Source: Saccharopolyspora erythraea
GTDB taxonomy: Bacteria > Actinomycetota > Actinomycetes > Mycobacteriales > Pseudonocardiaceae
Direction of reading: 5' to 3'
Length of the DNA stretch: 64,000 nucleotides
NCBI RefSeq assembly: GCF_018141105.1
Contig: NZ_CP054839.1
Coordinates: 5,022,001 to 5,086,000, forward strand
Position numbers and translations under genes: made by a program
The notes under the pieces: generated by a model
The model's database searches: none
Seen by the model: only the letters and a program-made list of their open reading frames with translations
Told to the model about the DNA's origin: nothing
Shown: piece after piece, positions 46,046 to 54,845 of the stretch
Layout: every line of letters begins with the position of its first letter
How positions within the stretch are numbered: the stretch's first letter is position 1

Positions 46046-47641
46046 CTACGTCCAGCGGCCCGAGCCGTAGGTGTCGGCGCACCCGGTGAGCTGCTCCAGC
46101 AGGTCGAGCCTGCGGACCTTGCCGGTGCCGGTCCTGGGAACCTGCTGCCAGGTCAGCGGCACCGGGTCCTGCATTCGCGGCAGGTCGCGGACCGCTCGTT
46201 GCCAGGCCGCCCGGTCGAGCGCGCCGTCCTCGGTCACCGCGACCGGCAGCGGCGGACGGTCCTGGCAGGCCAGGACCACGCACTCCTGCACCTCCCGCAG
46301 CCGGTCGTCGAGGATGTCCTCGATCTCCAGGCAGCTCATCCCGTCGGCCCGGTCGACCTCGCGGTCCAGCAGGAGCACGCTGCCGTCGCGGTTGCGCACC
46401 CCGATGTCGCCGGTGTTCCACCAGTCCCCGACGCGCTTGGCCGACCAGCGCCGCATCTCCCCGACATATCCCAGGCACAGCGCCTCGGTGCGGGTGAACA
46501 CCAGGCCGGGCCTGCCGCGCCGGACCGGTTCGAAGGTGTCCGGGTCGACGACCTTGATGCCGGTCTTGAAGGGAACCGCCCGCCCGAGGTTCCGGGTGCC
46601 TGGTTTGCGGCTGTACTTCGACACCATCGAGCCGCGGGTGTGGAAGCGGAAGGTGAGCGGACCGGTCTCGGTCTGCCCCCACCCCTGCATCCACAGCGGA
46701 CTGCGGTGGCGGCTGGCGGCGAGGTAGGCGCGGATCGCCGGCGGGTGCATCGCGTCGTAGGTGCTGACGAAGAGCCGGACCCGGCGGAACGGGTTGTCCA
46801 GCCGCTCGGTCAGCCGCTGGAGCCGGACGTAGGTGGCCGGCAACGCCTCCACGACCGTCGGCGGGTGCGCGCGCAGCACAGGGTCGGCGCGGTCGGGGTC
46901 GTGGTCGGTGAGGATGGTGATGCGCTTGGGCGCCAGGCACATCGCGCTGGCCGTCCAGCAGAAGGTGCGCCCGTGGGCGAACGTGTTCGCGTTGAGGAGC
47001 GTGTCGTCGGTGCGCAGCCCGATGCGCGGGATCCGGTTGGACTCGAAGCGCGCCAGCTTGCCGATGATCGTCCGGGTCGAGTGCACCACCAGCTTCGGCA
47101 CACCGGTCGTGCCGGAGGTGTGGTGGATCACCAGCGGAGCGGCATCGTCCCGGCTGCGCGGAGCCGGAGGTTGGGCGCCGAGCACGTCGTGCAGCGCGAG
47201 CGCACCTTCCACCGGATCACCCAGCGCCAGCACCACGCGGGCGAAGGAGGCGATGTCCACGCCCTGCTCGCGGCAGCGCTCGAGCATCGCGGCGTCGGTG
47301 ACCAGCACCGCGGGCTCCAGGCGCTTGAGCAGCACGCCCAGCGACTCGCCGGACAGGTGCGCCGACAGCTGCGCGGGGACGGCGCCCAGCCGCACCGCCG
47401 CGCACGCCAGCAGGTCGTAGTCCCAGTGGTCGGCCTTGACGATCGCGATCCGGTCGGCGCGCCGCGCGCCGGCCGCCGCGAGCCAGCCGGCGGCGTCGCG
47501 GACCAGCGCGGCCAGCGACGCGACGTCGTGGTCTCGTCCGCTGTCCGGGGCGATGTCGAAGGGGCGGTCCAGGTGCACCCTGGTGTCCGTCCCGCGCTGC
47601 GCGCACTCGTCGAATAGGACACCCATGTCGTGCGGTTTCAC
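46046..47641 (-). CDS. Class I adenylate-forming enzyme (acyl/aryl-CoA ligase-like) 2
   Basis: A 531-aa ANL ligase. It has the P-loop IHHTSGTTGVPKLVVHS, the A5-like GWGQTETGP, DWWNTGDIGVRNRDGS and the terminal catalytic lysine in RTGTGKVRR. All core residues are intact, so it should be active. It starts 97 bases after the FAD oxidoreductase and begins the second half of the minus arm. The GTG at 47641 has GGAGA 9-13 bases upstream; an internal ATG at 47626 has none. It differs clearly from ligase 1, so different acids are likely. Confidence 0.85.
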   Translation of the reverse strand: MKPHDMGVLFDECAQRGTDTRVHLDRPFDIAPDSGRDHDVASLAALVRDAAGWLAAAGARRADRIAIVKADHWDYDLLACAAVRLGAVPAQLSAHLSGESLGVLLKRLEPAVLVTDAAMLERCREQGVDIASFARVVLALGDPVEGALALHDVLGAQPPAPRSRDDAAPLVIHHTSGTTGVPKLVVHSTRTIIGKLARFESNRIPRIGLRTDDTLLNANTFAHGRTFCWTASAMCLAPKRITILTDHDPDRADPVLRAHPPTVVEALPATYVRLQRLTERLDNPFRRVRLFVSTYDAMHPPAIRAYLAASRHRSPLWMQGWGQTETGPLTFRFHTRGSMVSKYSRKPGTRNLGRAVPFKTGIKVVDPDTFEPVRRGRPGLVFTRTEALCLGYVGEMRRWSAKRVGDWWNTGDIGVRNRDGSVLLLDREVDRADGMSCLEIEDILDDRLREVQECVVLACQDRPPLPVAVTEDGALDRAAWQRAVRDLPRMQDPVPLTWQQVPRTGTGKVRRLDLLEQLTGCADTYGSGRWT

Positions 47642-47738
47642 GCGCTCTCGTCTCCTGGGTTCTTCGGAAGTGGCCTGCGCAGTGGGTCGCCCGGCGCGAC
47701 CTCGGGCGCCTCCGGGGGTCGCGACCGACCTGCGCGGT

Positions 47739-49088
47739 TCATGCGGCGGTTCGTGTGGCCGGTCGCGATGTGCCCAGCCTGCTCAGGGTCCGGGACGCGG
47801 CGAGCACGCCCGCGCGCACGGCTCCTTCGCTCGCCGGGCGCAGCATCACCCAGTCACCGGCGTAGTCGACCGAACCGACGGGCCGCGCCATGAACCCGGC
47901 GCGCGCCCGCAGCGCCGCCGGAGTGGCTTCGGGCAGCCCGTAGCGGAAGCCGTGGACGAAGTTGGCGACGTTGGCTGCCCCGAACCCGGGAAGGTAGCGC
48001 GGGACGGCGTTGGTGAGCCGCGCGACGACCTCCTGTTCCGGCGCCTCCAGCAGCGACGGGATCGTCCTGGCACTGGCCATCAGGCTGAGCAGGCCACGGC
48101 CCGCCGGCGCCCGGCCGGGGTGCTTGGCGTGGTCGACGATGATGCCGGAGAGCACGTCGTCCTCGGCCTCCGGCGTCAGCAGCACGTACAGCGGCCTGCT
48201 CGACTCCGGCTCGAGCGGGCGGTCGAGCAGGCAGCTCACCTTCAGGGCCGGGGTGAACGTGCAGGCCCGCAGGAACGCCAGTTCCGAGGGGGGCGGGTTG
48301 GCGTGCAGCCGCGCCGCGATCGGCGCGGGCACGCACAGCAGCACCGTCCTTGCCGTCACCACCTCGCCACCGACAGACAGGCGGGCGAAGTCGCGGTCGG
48401 CGACCACCTCGCCGACCATGCGCCCGACCGCCACGTCCAGCTCGCGGGCCAGCCGCAGCGCGAGGGTGTCCATGCCGTCGCGGTAGGTGCGCCAGGACGC
48501 GGCATCGCCGACCGCGACCAGCAGGCTCAGCATCGACGCCGCGGCCGAACGCGTGGTGTCCCAGCCGAAGAAGCTGCCCGCCACCGGCTGGAACAGGTAG
48601 TCGTGCAGGTCGGGGTGGTAACGCCGGGCGAACGCGGCGACCGTGGCCTCTCCCGCGGGCGTGGCCTCGGGGTGATCCGGGTCGAACTCGCGCCTGCGCC
48701 GCGACGCCCAGGCCAGGAACCGCGCGAGGTCCAGCCGGGCCCGCGCGGACAACCCGGCACCGGTCAGCAGCGCGCCGCGTTCGGCGACACCGGGGTGCGC
48801 TCTCCCGCCGCGCCACATGCCGATGGACTTGCCGATCAGCGGGATCTCGTCGAGCGGCACACCCAGCCTGCGCAGCAGCTCCCACGTCGCGCGGTAGCCG
48901 CGCGGGGAGATCTGCTCGGCACCCTGGTCGATCGTGTAGCCCTCGTAGCGGAAGCTCGCCATCCGGCCGCCGACGTGGGGCTCGGCCTCGTAGACCCGGA
49001 CGGCGAGTCCGGACCGCTGCAGCTCGTGGGCGGCGGTCAGCCCGGCGATGCCGGCGCCGACCACTGCCACGTCCAGATCCGGCGTCAT
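47739..49088 (-). CDS. FAD-dependent amine oxidase / phytoene desaturase-like oxidoreductase
   Basis: A 449-aa flavoprotein with the N-terminal FAD motif VAVVGAGIAGLTAAHELQ (residues 7-24) and the following GGRMASF. The C-terminal flavin segment is atypical but present (GSVDYAGDWVM). The fold resembles protoporphyrinogen oxidase, amine oxidase and carotenoid desaturase-like enzymes. Its ATG overlaps the UbiA stop. It may oxidise or desaturate a prenylated product; whether it acts on an amine or an alkene is unknown. Confidence 0.82.
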   Translation of the reverse strand: MTPDLDVAVVGAGIAGLTAAHELQRSGLAVRVYEAEPHVGGRMASFRYEGYTIDQGAEQISPRGYRATWELLRRLGVPLDEIPLIGKSIGMWRGGRAHPGVAERGALLTGAGLSARARLDLARFLAWASRRRREFDPDHPEATPAGEATVAAFARRYHPDLHDYLFQPVAGSFFGWDTTRSAAASMLSLLVAVGDAASWRTYRDGMDTLALRLARELDVAVGRMVGEVVADRDFARLSVGGEVVTARTVLLCVPAPIAARLHANPPPSELAFLRACTFTPALKVSCLLDRPLEPESSRPLYVLLTPEAEDDVLSGIIVDHAKHPGRAPAGRGLLSLMASARTIPSLLEAPEQEVVARLTNAVPRYLPGFGAANVANFVHGFRYGLPEATPAALRARAGFMARPVGSVDYAGDWVMLRPASEGAVRAGVLAASRTLSRLGTSRPATRTAA

Positions 49089-50059
49089 ACCGCGATTCCC
49101 AGTCCGACCAGCAGGTTGGCCGCGACCAGCAGCACGACGGTCACGCGGTGCACGGCGAAGCCGAGCTTGCGAGCGCGCATGATGTCGCCCTTGCCGAAGC
49201 CGAGCTGGAACTGCCGGGCGCGCAGCACGGCGGCGGGCAGCATCAGCACCGCGAACCACCACGGCGCGATCCCGGTCGCCGAGGCGACCAGCGCGATCAG
49301 GTACTCCGCCGCCGACAGCGCGCCGATGAACACCGCGTTGCCCCTGGGCGAGACCAGCGACGCCACGGTGGGCCGTCCGACACTCCGGTCGCCCTCGACG
49401 TCGTTGGTGTTGGAGTACACCCCGAACATCAGCGGCCCGAGCCCGAACAGCACCGACTGCACGAGCAGGAACCCGGAGAACGCACCGGTGGCCAGCCCGA
49501 GCGGCGACAGCACGAGCGAGGCGCCCAGCGCGACCAGGAAGACCTCCTGGAACCCGTGGTAGCTCAGCTTGACGCCGTAGGAGTACTGCAGGGAGACGAC
49601 GAACGTGGCCGCGATGGTGACGATCGTCCACATCGGACGATGCGGCGCCAGTGCGACCGCCGCCACCCACAGCACCCCGCCGACGGCGGCGGTGATCCAG
49701 CCGAACAACAGGGCTTCGCGCGGGGTCAGGGTCCCCGCTACCAGCGGCTTGCGCAGCTTCTTGCGGGTCGGCGCGTCCGGCCCGTAGTTCCTGATGTCGC
49801 TGCCGTCGCGGTAACCGGTCAGGTCGTCGAACGCCACCATCGCGACGATCGTGAAGACCGCGCCCAGCAGGTACACCAGCACCATCACCGCGGTACCCGC
49901 ATCGAGCGCGCCGACCGGCAGGACCAGCGCCGAAAGCACCACCAGGAAGCTCAGGTAGTAGTCGTACACGTCGAGCTTGCCCAGCCGGGCGTAGCTCCGC
50001 ACCTTGCTCTCCGGCCGCACCGCCGTGTCCGGCCGTGCGACGTCAGTACCGCTCGTCAT
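49085..50059 (-). CDS. UbiA family prenyltransferase
   Basis: A 324-aa membrane prenyltransferase with about nine helices. Two acidic motifs for prenyl diphosphate and magnesium are seen: MVAFDDLTGYRDGSD (about 77-91) and YSNTNDVEGDRSVGR. The first is a variant of NDxxDxxxD in which a Phe-Asp-Asp replaces Asn-Asp. Cargo could be an aromatic acid, a quinone or a polyprenyl-linked sugar. It is coupled by ATGA to the DegT gene upstream and to the FAD oxidoreductase downstream. No prenyl diphosphate synthase is in the window. Confidence 0.85.
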   Translation of the reverse strand: MTSGTDVARPDTAVRPESKVRSYARLGKLDVYDYYLSFLVVLSALVLPVGALDAGTAVMVLVYLLGAVFTIVAMVAFDDLTGYRDGSDIRNYGPDAPTRKKLRKPLVAGTLTPREALLFGWITAAVGGVLWVAAVALAPHRPMWTIVTIAATFVVSLQYSYGVKLSYHGFQEVFLVALGASLVLSPLGLATGAFSGFLLVQSVLFGLGPLMFGVYSNTNDVEGDRSVGRPTVASLVSPRGNAVFIGALSAAEYLIALVASATGIAPWWFAVLMLPAAVLRARQFQLGFGKGDIMRARKLGFAVHRVTVVLLVAANLLVGLGIAV

Positions 50060-51417
50060 GTGCTGCTCGGTTCCTTCTGGTCTGCTCGTGTCCGGCCACC
50101 ACCGGACGGGCCTGGCTCGGCGACCGCCGGATCGGTGGTGAAGTCCTGTTCTGCCTGCGGTTCGGCGCCGTTGCCGTCCTCGTCGTCCCCCGCGGTTCCG
50201 GCGCCGTGGCCGGGTTCGCCGTCGGAAACCAGCTCACCGGCCAGCCCCGGTTCGGAAGCGGTGAACCATGCGTGCGCCCCTGCCTCCGACCGCTCGCCCG
50301 CGAACTCGCACACCGCGTCGGCGATGCGCTCGACCTGAGCGTCGGTCAGGTGCGGGTAGACCGGCAGCGCCAGGATGCGCCGGCTCGCCCGCTCCGCGTT
50401 CGGCCACCGCTGCCCCTCCGCGGAGTAGCGGCTGAACGCGGGCTGCATCGGCAGCGGCGCCGGGTAGTACACGTGCGAGGCGATGCCGCGCGACGCGAGG
50501 TGTTCGCGCAGCTCGTCGCGGCGCTCGGCCTGCACCGAGTACACGTAGTAGCAACGCCCCTCACGGCCGGCCGGCGGGGGCACCACGCCCGCCTCGGCCA
50601 GCGGGGCGAACCGTTCGGTGTAGTACTCGGCGATTCCGGCGCGGCGTTCCAGCCGGGCGGCGAAGCCCGCGAGCCGGTAGGACTGGAACGCGGCCTGGAT
50701 CTCGTCGAACCTGCTGTTGTAGCCGACGACGTGGTGCACGAAGCGCTGCCTGCCGTCCTGGCCGTGGTTGCGCAGCATCCGCACCGCGCGGGCGATCTCG
50801 TCGTCGCGGGTGACGACCGCGCCGCCCTCCCCTGGCATGCCGAAGGACTTGACCTGCACGAAAGAGAACACGCCCGCCTCGCCCCACAGCCCCGCCGGGG
50901 TGCCGTGCAGCACGGCGCCCTGCGCGACGGCCGAGTCCTCGACCAGCCGCAGGCCGGCGCGGTCGGCCAGCTCGGCGAACCGCGGCATGTCGGCCATCAC
51001 CGAGAACATGTGCGCGGGCATCACGGCCCTGGTGCGCGGCGAGATCGCCTCCTCCGCGTGGCCGGGGTCCAGCACCATCGCGTCGGGGTCGATGTCGGCG
51101 AACACCGGCTCGGCGCCCACGCTCACCACCGACGACGCCAGCGGGGCGCAGCCGAACGCCGGGACGACCACCTCGTCCCCGGCGCCGATGCCCATCGCCC
51201 GCAGCACGAGCGTGAGGGCCGTGGTGCCGCTGCCGCACGCGACGACGCCGGCCGCACCGAGCTGCGCGCGCAGCTGCTCCTCGAACGCCGCGGTCCGGTC
51301 GCCGAGGATGAATCGCTGGTCGCGGGAGGTGCCGATCTCGCGGACCAGGTTGAGCAGCACCTTGCGGTCGCCCTCGAAGAGGTCGGGCGGGAAGAACGGG
51401 ATCTCGTCGGAATTCAC
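50056..51417 (-). CDS. DegT/DnrJ/EryC1/StrS aminotransferase 1, with extended tail
   Basis: A 453-aa PLP enzyme. The catalytic domain (about 1-375) has ACGSGTTALTLVLRA, the VVEDSA-type LVEDSAVAQG and the PLP lysine in SFVQVKSFGMPGEGGAVV. It ends in a ~75-residue tail rich in Gly, Ala, Asp and Glu, which is unusual in the family. Enzymes of this group transaminate keto-sugars or keto-cyclitols (inosose). GGGAGG supports the GTG start, which overlaps the stop of the second aminotransferase. It is paired with that homologue, so two amino groups are probably installed. Confidence 0.88.
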   Translation of the reverse strand: MNSDEIPFFPPDLFEGDRKVLLNLVREIGTSRDQRFILGDRTAAFEEQLRAQLGAAGVVACGSGTTALTLVLRAMGIGAGDEVVVPAFGCAPLASSVVSVGAEPVFADIDPDAMVLDPGHAEEAISPRTRAVMPAHMFSVMADMPRFAELADRAGLRLVEDSAVAQGAVLHGTPAGLWGEAGVFSFVQVKSFGMPGEGGAVVTRDDEIARAVRMLRNHGQDGRQRFVHHVVGYNSRFDEIQAAFQSYRLAGFAARLERRAGIAEYYTERFAPLAEAGVVPPPAGREGRCYYVYSVQAERRDELREHLASRGIASHVYYPAPLPMQPAFSRYSAEGQRWPNAERASRRILALPVYPHLTDAQVERIADAVCEFAGERSEAGAHAWFTASEPGLAGELVSDGEPGHGAGTAGDDEDGNGAEPQAEQDFTTDPAVAEPGPSGGGRTRADQKEPSST

Positions 51418-52685
51418 GCGTTCCTCCCGGTGTAGAACTCGCCGATGGCTGCACACACCCGGTCGACCTGGTCCACGCCGAGATCCGGGTAGAGCGGCAG
51501 CGCGACCGCTCGCGAACAGGCGGCCTCGGCGTGCGGGAAATCGCCCTCGGCATGGCCGAGTTCGGCGAAACAGGGTTGCAGGTGCAGCGGGACCGGGTAG
51601 TAGGTCTCGGTCCCGATTCCGCGCCACGCCAGGTGCTCGACCAGCTCGTCGCGACGTTCGACCTCGATCAGGTACACGTAGAAAACGGCGTTCGAGCCCG
51701 GTCCGCGTTCGGCCAATTCGGGAATCCGCACAATTCCCGGCATGTCGTGCAGCCGCTGCCGATACGCCTCGGCCAGCATCGCGCGGCGCGCGATGTCGCG
51801 GTCGAGGAATGTCATCTTGGCGAGCAGGACCGCGGCCTGGATGTCGTCCATCTTGCTGTTCATCCCCGGCAGCGCGGTCTCGGTGGAAATTCCGGGGAAA
51901 TTGTCCAGCGTACGGCCGAACCGCCCGTGGTGGCGCAGTCCCGAGACCAGCTCGGCGACCTCGGGGTCGTCGGTGAGCACCGCGCCCGCGTCGCCGATCG
52001 CGCCGAGGGTCTTGCTCGGGAAGAACGACAGCACACCGCCCGCGCCGTGCAGGCCCGCGTGCACCCCGCCCTGGCGCATGCCGATGCCTTCGGCGCTGTC
52101 CTCGACGACGGTCAGGTCGTGCGCGGCGGCGGCCTCTGCCAGTCCCGTCATGTCCGCCATCTGCCAGAACAGGTGCGAGGGCAGCACGAAACGGCTGTCC
52201 GGACCGGCCGTCCTGCCGACCTCGGCGGGGTCCAGCGCGTAGGTGGCCGGATCGATGTCGGCGAACTGCGGTCTGCCTCCGGCGAGCACGACCGACGACG
52301 CTGTCGCCACGAACGAGAAGGCGGGCACCACCACCCCGTCGCCGGGCCGCAGCCCGCAGGCGCGCAGCAGCAGCACCAGCGCGTCGGTACCGCTGTTGAC
52401 CCCGATGGCATATCGCGCACCGGTATATGCAGCCAGCGCTTCCTCGAATTCCGCGACCTGCGCGCCGTGCGAGAATTTCCCGTTGTCGAAAACCGCGCCG
52501 ATCCGCTCCCGGATCAGCGCCCACGCGCTCTCGAACGACGCGGCCTGCGAGAAGAAGGGAACCGGCTCCGGGGCCCGCACAGCGGTGGCCGCCGATCCCG
52601 GGTCATCGACCTCCGCGTCCTCGGTGTCCGACCCAGCAGAGTCCTGCCCGCGAAACCAGCGGGACAATTCGACCACACTCCACAC
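51414..52685 (-). CDS. DegT/DnrJ/EryC1/StrS aminotransferase 2
   Basis: A PLP-dependent aminotransferase of about 423 aa. It has FSHGAQVAEFEEALAAYTGA, IGVNSGTDALVLLLRA, the VVEDSAEGIG segment and the PLP lysine in LSFFPSKTLGAIGDAGAV. Sequence differs from the neighbouring homologue, suggesting a separate step. The N-terminus is uncertain: GTG at 52685 or 52676, with ~45 residues of low-conservation leader before VPFFSQAASF. It heads the minus arm and faces the plus arm across a 268-base divergent promoter region (52686-52953). Both arms are thus probably co-regulated. Confidence 0.85.
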   Translation of the reverse strand: MWSVVELSRWFRGQDSAGSDTEDAEVDDPGSAATAVRAPEPVPFFSQAASFESAWALIRERIGAVFDNGKFSHGAQVAEFEEALAAYTGARYAIGVNSGTDALVLLLRACGLRPGDGVVVPAFSFVATASSVVLAGGRPQFADIDPATYALDPAEVGRTAGPDSRFVLPSHLFWQMADMTGLAEAAAAHDLTVVEDSAEGIGMRQGGVHAGLHGAGGVLSFFPSKTLGAIGDAGAVLTDDPEVAELVSGLRHHGRFGRTLDNFPGISTETALPGMNSKMDDIQAAVLLAKMTFLDRDIARRAMLAEAYRQRLHDMPGIVRIPELAERGPGSNAVFYVYLIEVERRDELVEHLAWRGIGTETYYPVPLHLQPCFAELGHAEGDFPHAEAACSRAVALPLYPDLGVDQVDRVCAAIGEFYTGRNA

Positions 52686-52953
52686 CCAGTAGCTGATCTT
52701 CGCCGACGAAGCTAGCGGACGCCCGCTCGCACTGAAAAGCAAACTTCGCTCACAACGCGGTTTTTCACCCGTTGCGGTGAGGATCGGTCGCTCGTTCCGG
52801 AGTCGGTTGCGGCGCCTCGGAAAACACTCGCTATGGTGTCCGGCCGGACCGCCTCGCGGCTCCCGCCAACCGCGTTCCGGTTTCCGCCGACAACACAACC
52901 GGGCGCACCTTTTCTCCTTTCACCCGAATTGACGCCGACGTCTACGGAGAACG

Positions 52954-53961
52954 ATGCTGCAACCACTCGTGGTCGGACTCGGCCGCGCCGGGGTGGGCCT
53001 GCACCTGCGCGTGCTGGCCCGCGCCCGGTCGTGCGAGCAGGGGCTCATCGCCCCGGGCCCGGTACCCGCCTGGGACCCGCGCCAGGACGCCGGGCAGCAG
53101 GTGCCGGGCCTGAGCGTGCGGGACTCCCTCACCGCGGCGGTGTCCACCACCGATCCGGAGTCCACTGTGGCCCATGTCTGCACACCTCCCGTCGCGCGGC
53201 TTGAGGTGATCAGGCAGCTCGGCGCGCTCGGGGTCCGCAAGCTCGTGGTGGAGAAACCGCTTGCGACCGGCGTGGACGAGCTGCTGCGCATCGACCGGTT
53301 GCGCCGCGAGCTGGGGCTGGAAGTGGTGGTGGTCGCGCACTGGCTGGCCTCCGAGCTGACCCGCCGGCTGGCCGAGCTGGTGCGGGACCAGCCGTTCGGA
53401 GCGCTGCGTTCGATCACCTTCACGCAGCACAAACCCCGCTTCTCCCGTTCGTTGAGCACCAACGGGCACCCCACCGCCTTCGACGTGGAGGTGCCGCACT
53501 CGCTCGGCGTCGTGCTCCGCCTCGCCGGCCCGGCCCGGCTGCTCTCTGCCGAGCGGACCGACATGCGGGTCGGCGACGACGTCGTGCTGCCCGGGATGGG
53601 CAGCGCACGGCTCGCTCTCGGGCACGAGTCCGGGGTGGTCAGCGAGATCTTCTCCGACCTCACCTCGCCGGTGCAGCAGCGCAGGGTGCGGCTGGAGTTC
53701 GAGCGCGGCTCGGCCACCGGGCACTACCCGCTGAGCGAGAACGACGACCACGCGCAGCTGACCGTCGAGGGTCCGCAGCGCGCGCACCACGTGTTCCGGG
53801 ACGACGCGCTGACCGCGTTCGTCGTCGCGACCTACCGGGCCTTCCAGTCCGGTGCACCCTCGGCCGAGGCCGGTTTCCAGCTCCACAGCGAGGCGATCCG
53901 GCTGATGTGCGAAGCCAAGGAGACCGCGCGCGGCTCGACCCCGGAGGAGATCTCGACGTGA
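52954..53961 (+). CDS. Gfo/Idh/MocA family oxidoreductase 1
   Basis: A 335-aa NAD(P)-dependent dehydrogenase. The N-terminal Rossmann motif is LVVGLGRAGVGLHLR (residues 5-19), and the hallmark substrate motif is VVEKPLAT (EKP) near residue 100. The C-terminal alpha/beta domain is complete. Members oxidise hydroxyls of sugars, sugar acids and myo-inositol. It is the first gene of the plus arm and is followed by a coupled TIM-barrel isomerase. With the second family member at 57261 it provides two oxidations, matching the two aminotransferases. Confidence 0.85.
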   Translation: MLQPLVVGLGRAGVGLHLRVLARARSCEQGLIAPGPVPAWDPRQDAGQQVPGLSVRDSLTAAVSTTDPESTVAHVCTPPVARLEVIRQLGALGVRKLVVEKPLATGVDELLRIDRLRRELGLEVVVVAHWLASELTRRLAELVRDQPFGALRSITFTQHKPRFSRSLSTNGHPTAFDVEVPHSLGVVLRLAGPARLLSAERTDMRVGDDVVLPGMGSARLALGHESGVVSEIFSDLTSPVQQRRVRLEFERGSATGHYPLSENDDHAQLTVEGPQRAHHVFRDDALTAFVVATYRAFQSGAPSAEAGFQLHSEAIRLMCEAKETARGSTPEEIST

Positions 53962-54845
53962 AAACCCACCCGTACAACGCAATCCCGCTCACCGGCATCG
54001 GCGACGAAGCCGACGTCGGCCTCGCGGGGCAGATATCGGCGTTGCGCCGACTCGACTGGCGTGCGATCGAACTGCGCACGGTGGACGGTGTCGCGATGGC
54101 CGACCTGGACCCGCGCCAGTTCGAGGCGGTGCGCGACGCCGTGCGCGAGGCCGGGCTCGAAGTGGTGTGCCTGGCGTCGCGGATCGGCAACTGGGCGCGC
54201 CCGATCACGGGTTCCTTCCACCACGACCTGGCCGAGCTCGACGTGCTCACCGCGCAGTGCGCGGCGCTGGGAACCCGGTACGTCCGCATCATGTCCTACC
54301 CCGGCGGAGGGCTCGACGAGCAGGACTGGGCGTACCGGGTCGTCACCCGGATCAAGCACCTGGCCGAACGCGCGGAGCAGGCCGGGCTGGTGCTGCTGCA
54401 CGAGAACTGCTCGGGCTGGGCGGGTTCCGACGCCGACCGGATGCTGCGGTTGCTCGACGAGGTCGGCAGCCCGGCGCTGCGGCTGCTCTTCGACACGGGC
54501 AACGGGGTTGCCCACGGCTACGACGCGGTCGCGATGCTCGGCCGCGTCCTGCCGCACGTCGCGCACGTCCACGTCAAGGACGCCGTCACGACACCGGACG
54601 GGGTCGGCTACACGCTGCCCGGAGAGGGCGACGCGGGCGTCGCCGAATGTCTGCGGATGCTCTGCGACGCCGGCTACAGCGGGTGGCTGTCGCTGGAACC
54701 GCATCTGGCCACGAGGCCCCACGAAGGACTGCGGGCACACGGCGACTCCGCGGAGCTGTTCGTGCGTGCCGGGCAGCGGCTCCGGCAGCTCGTCCGGCAG
54801 ACGACGACCTCCGCGGCGCAGTCGCGGGACCCGGGGGTGGCGTAG
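53958..54845 (+). CDS. Sugar phosphate isomerase/epimerase (xylose isomerase-like TIM barrel)
   Basis: A 295-aa protein of the AP endonuclease 2/IolE-IolI family. Metal ligands are visible in VLLHENCSG (Glu), LLFDTGNGVA (Asp), VAHVHVKDA (His, Asp) and LSLEPHL (Glu). Family members isomerise or epimerise keto-sugars and inososes. The GTG start overlaps the dehydrogenase stop, with GGAGGAG at a suitable distance. In this context it probably acts on the keto intermediate made by the adjacent dehydrogenase, as IolI does on inosose. The substrate is inferred. Confidence 0.82.
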   Translation: MKTHPYNAIPLTGIGDEADVGLAGQISALRRLDWRAIELRTVDGVAMADLDPRQFEAVRDAVREAGLEVVCLASRIGNWARPITGSFHHDLAELDVLTAQCAALGTRYVRIMSYPGGGLDEQDWAYRVVTRIKHLAERAEQAGLVLLHENCSGWAGSDADRMLRLLDEVGSPALRLLFDTGNGVAHGYDAVAMLGRVLPHVAHVHVKDAVTTPDGVGYTLPGEGDAGVAECLRMLCDAGYSGWLSLEPHLATRPHEGLRAHGDSAELFVRAGQRLRQLVRQTTTSAAQSRDPGVA

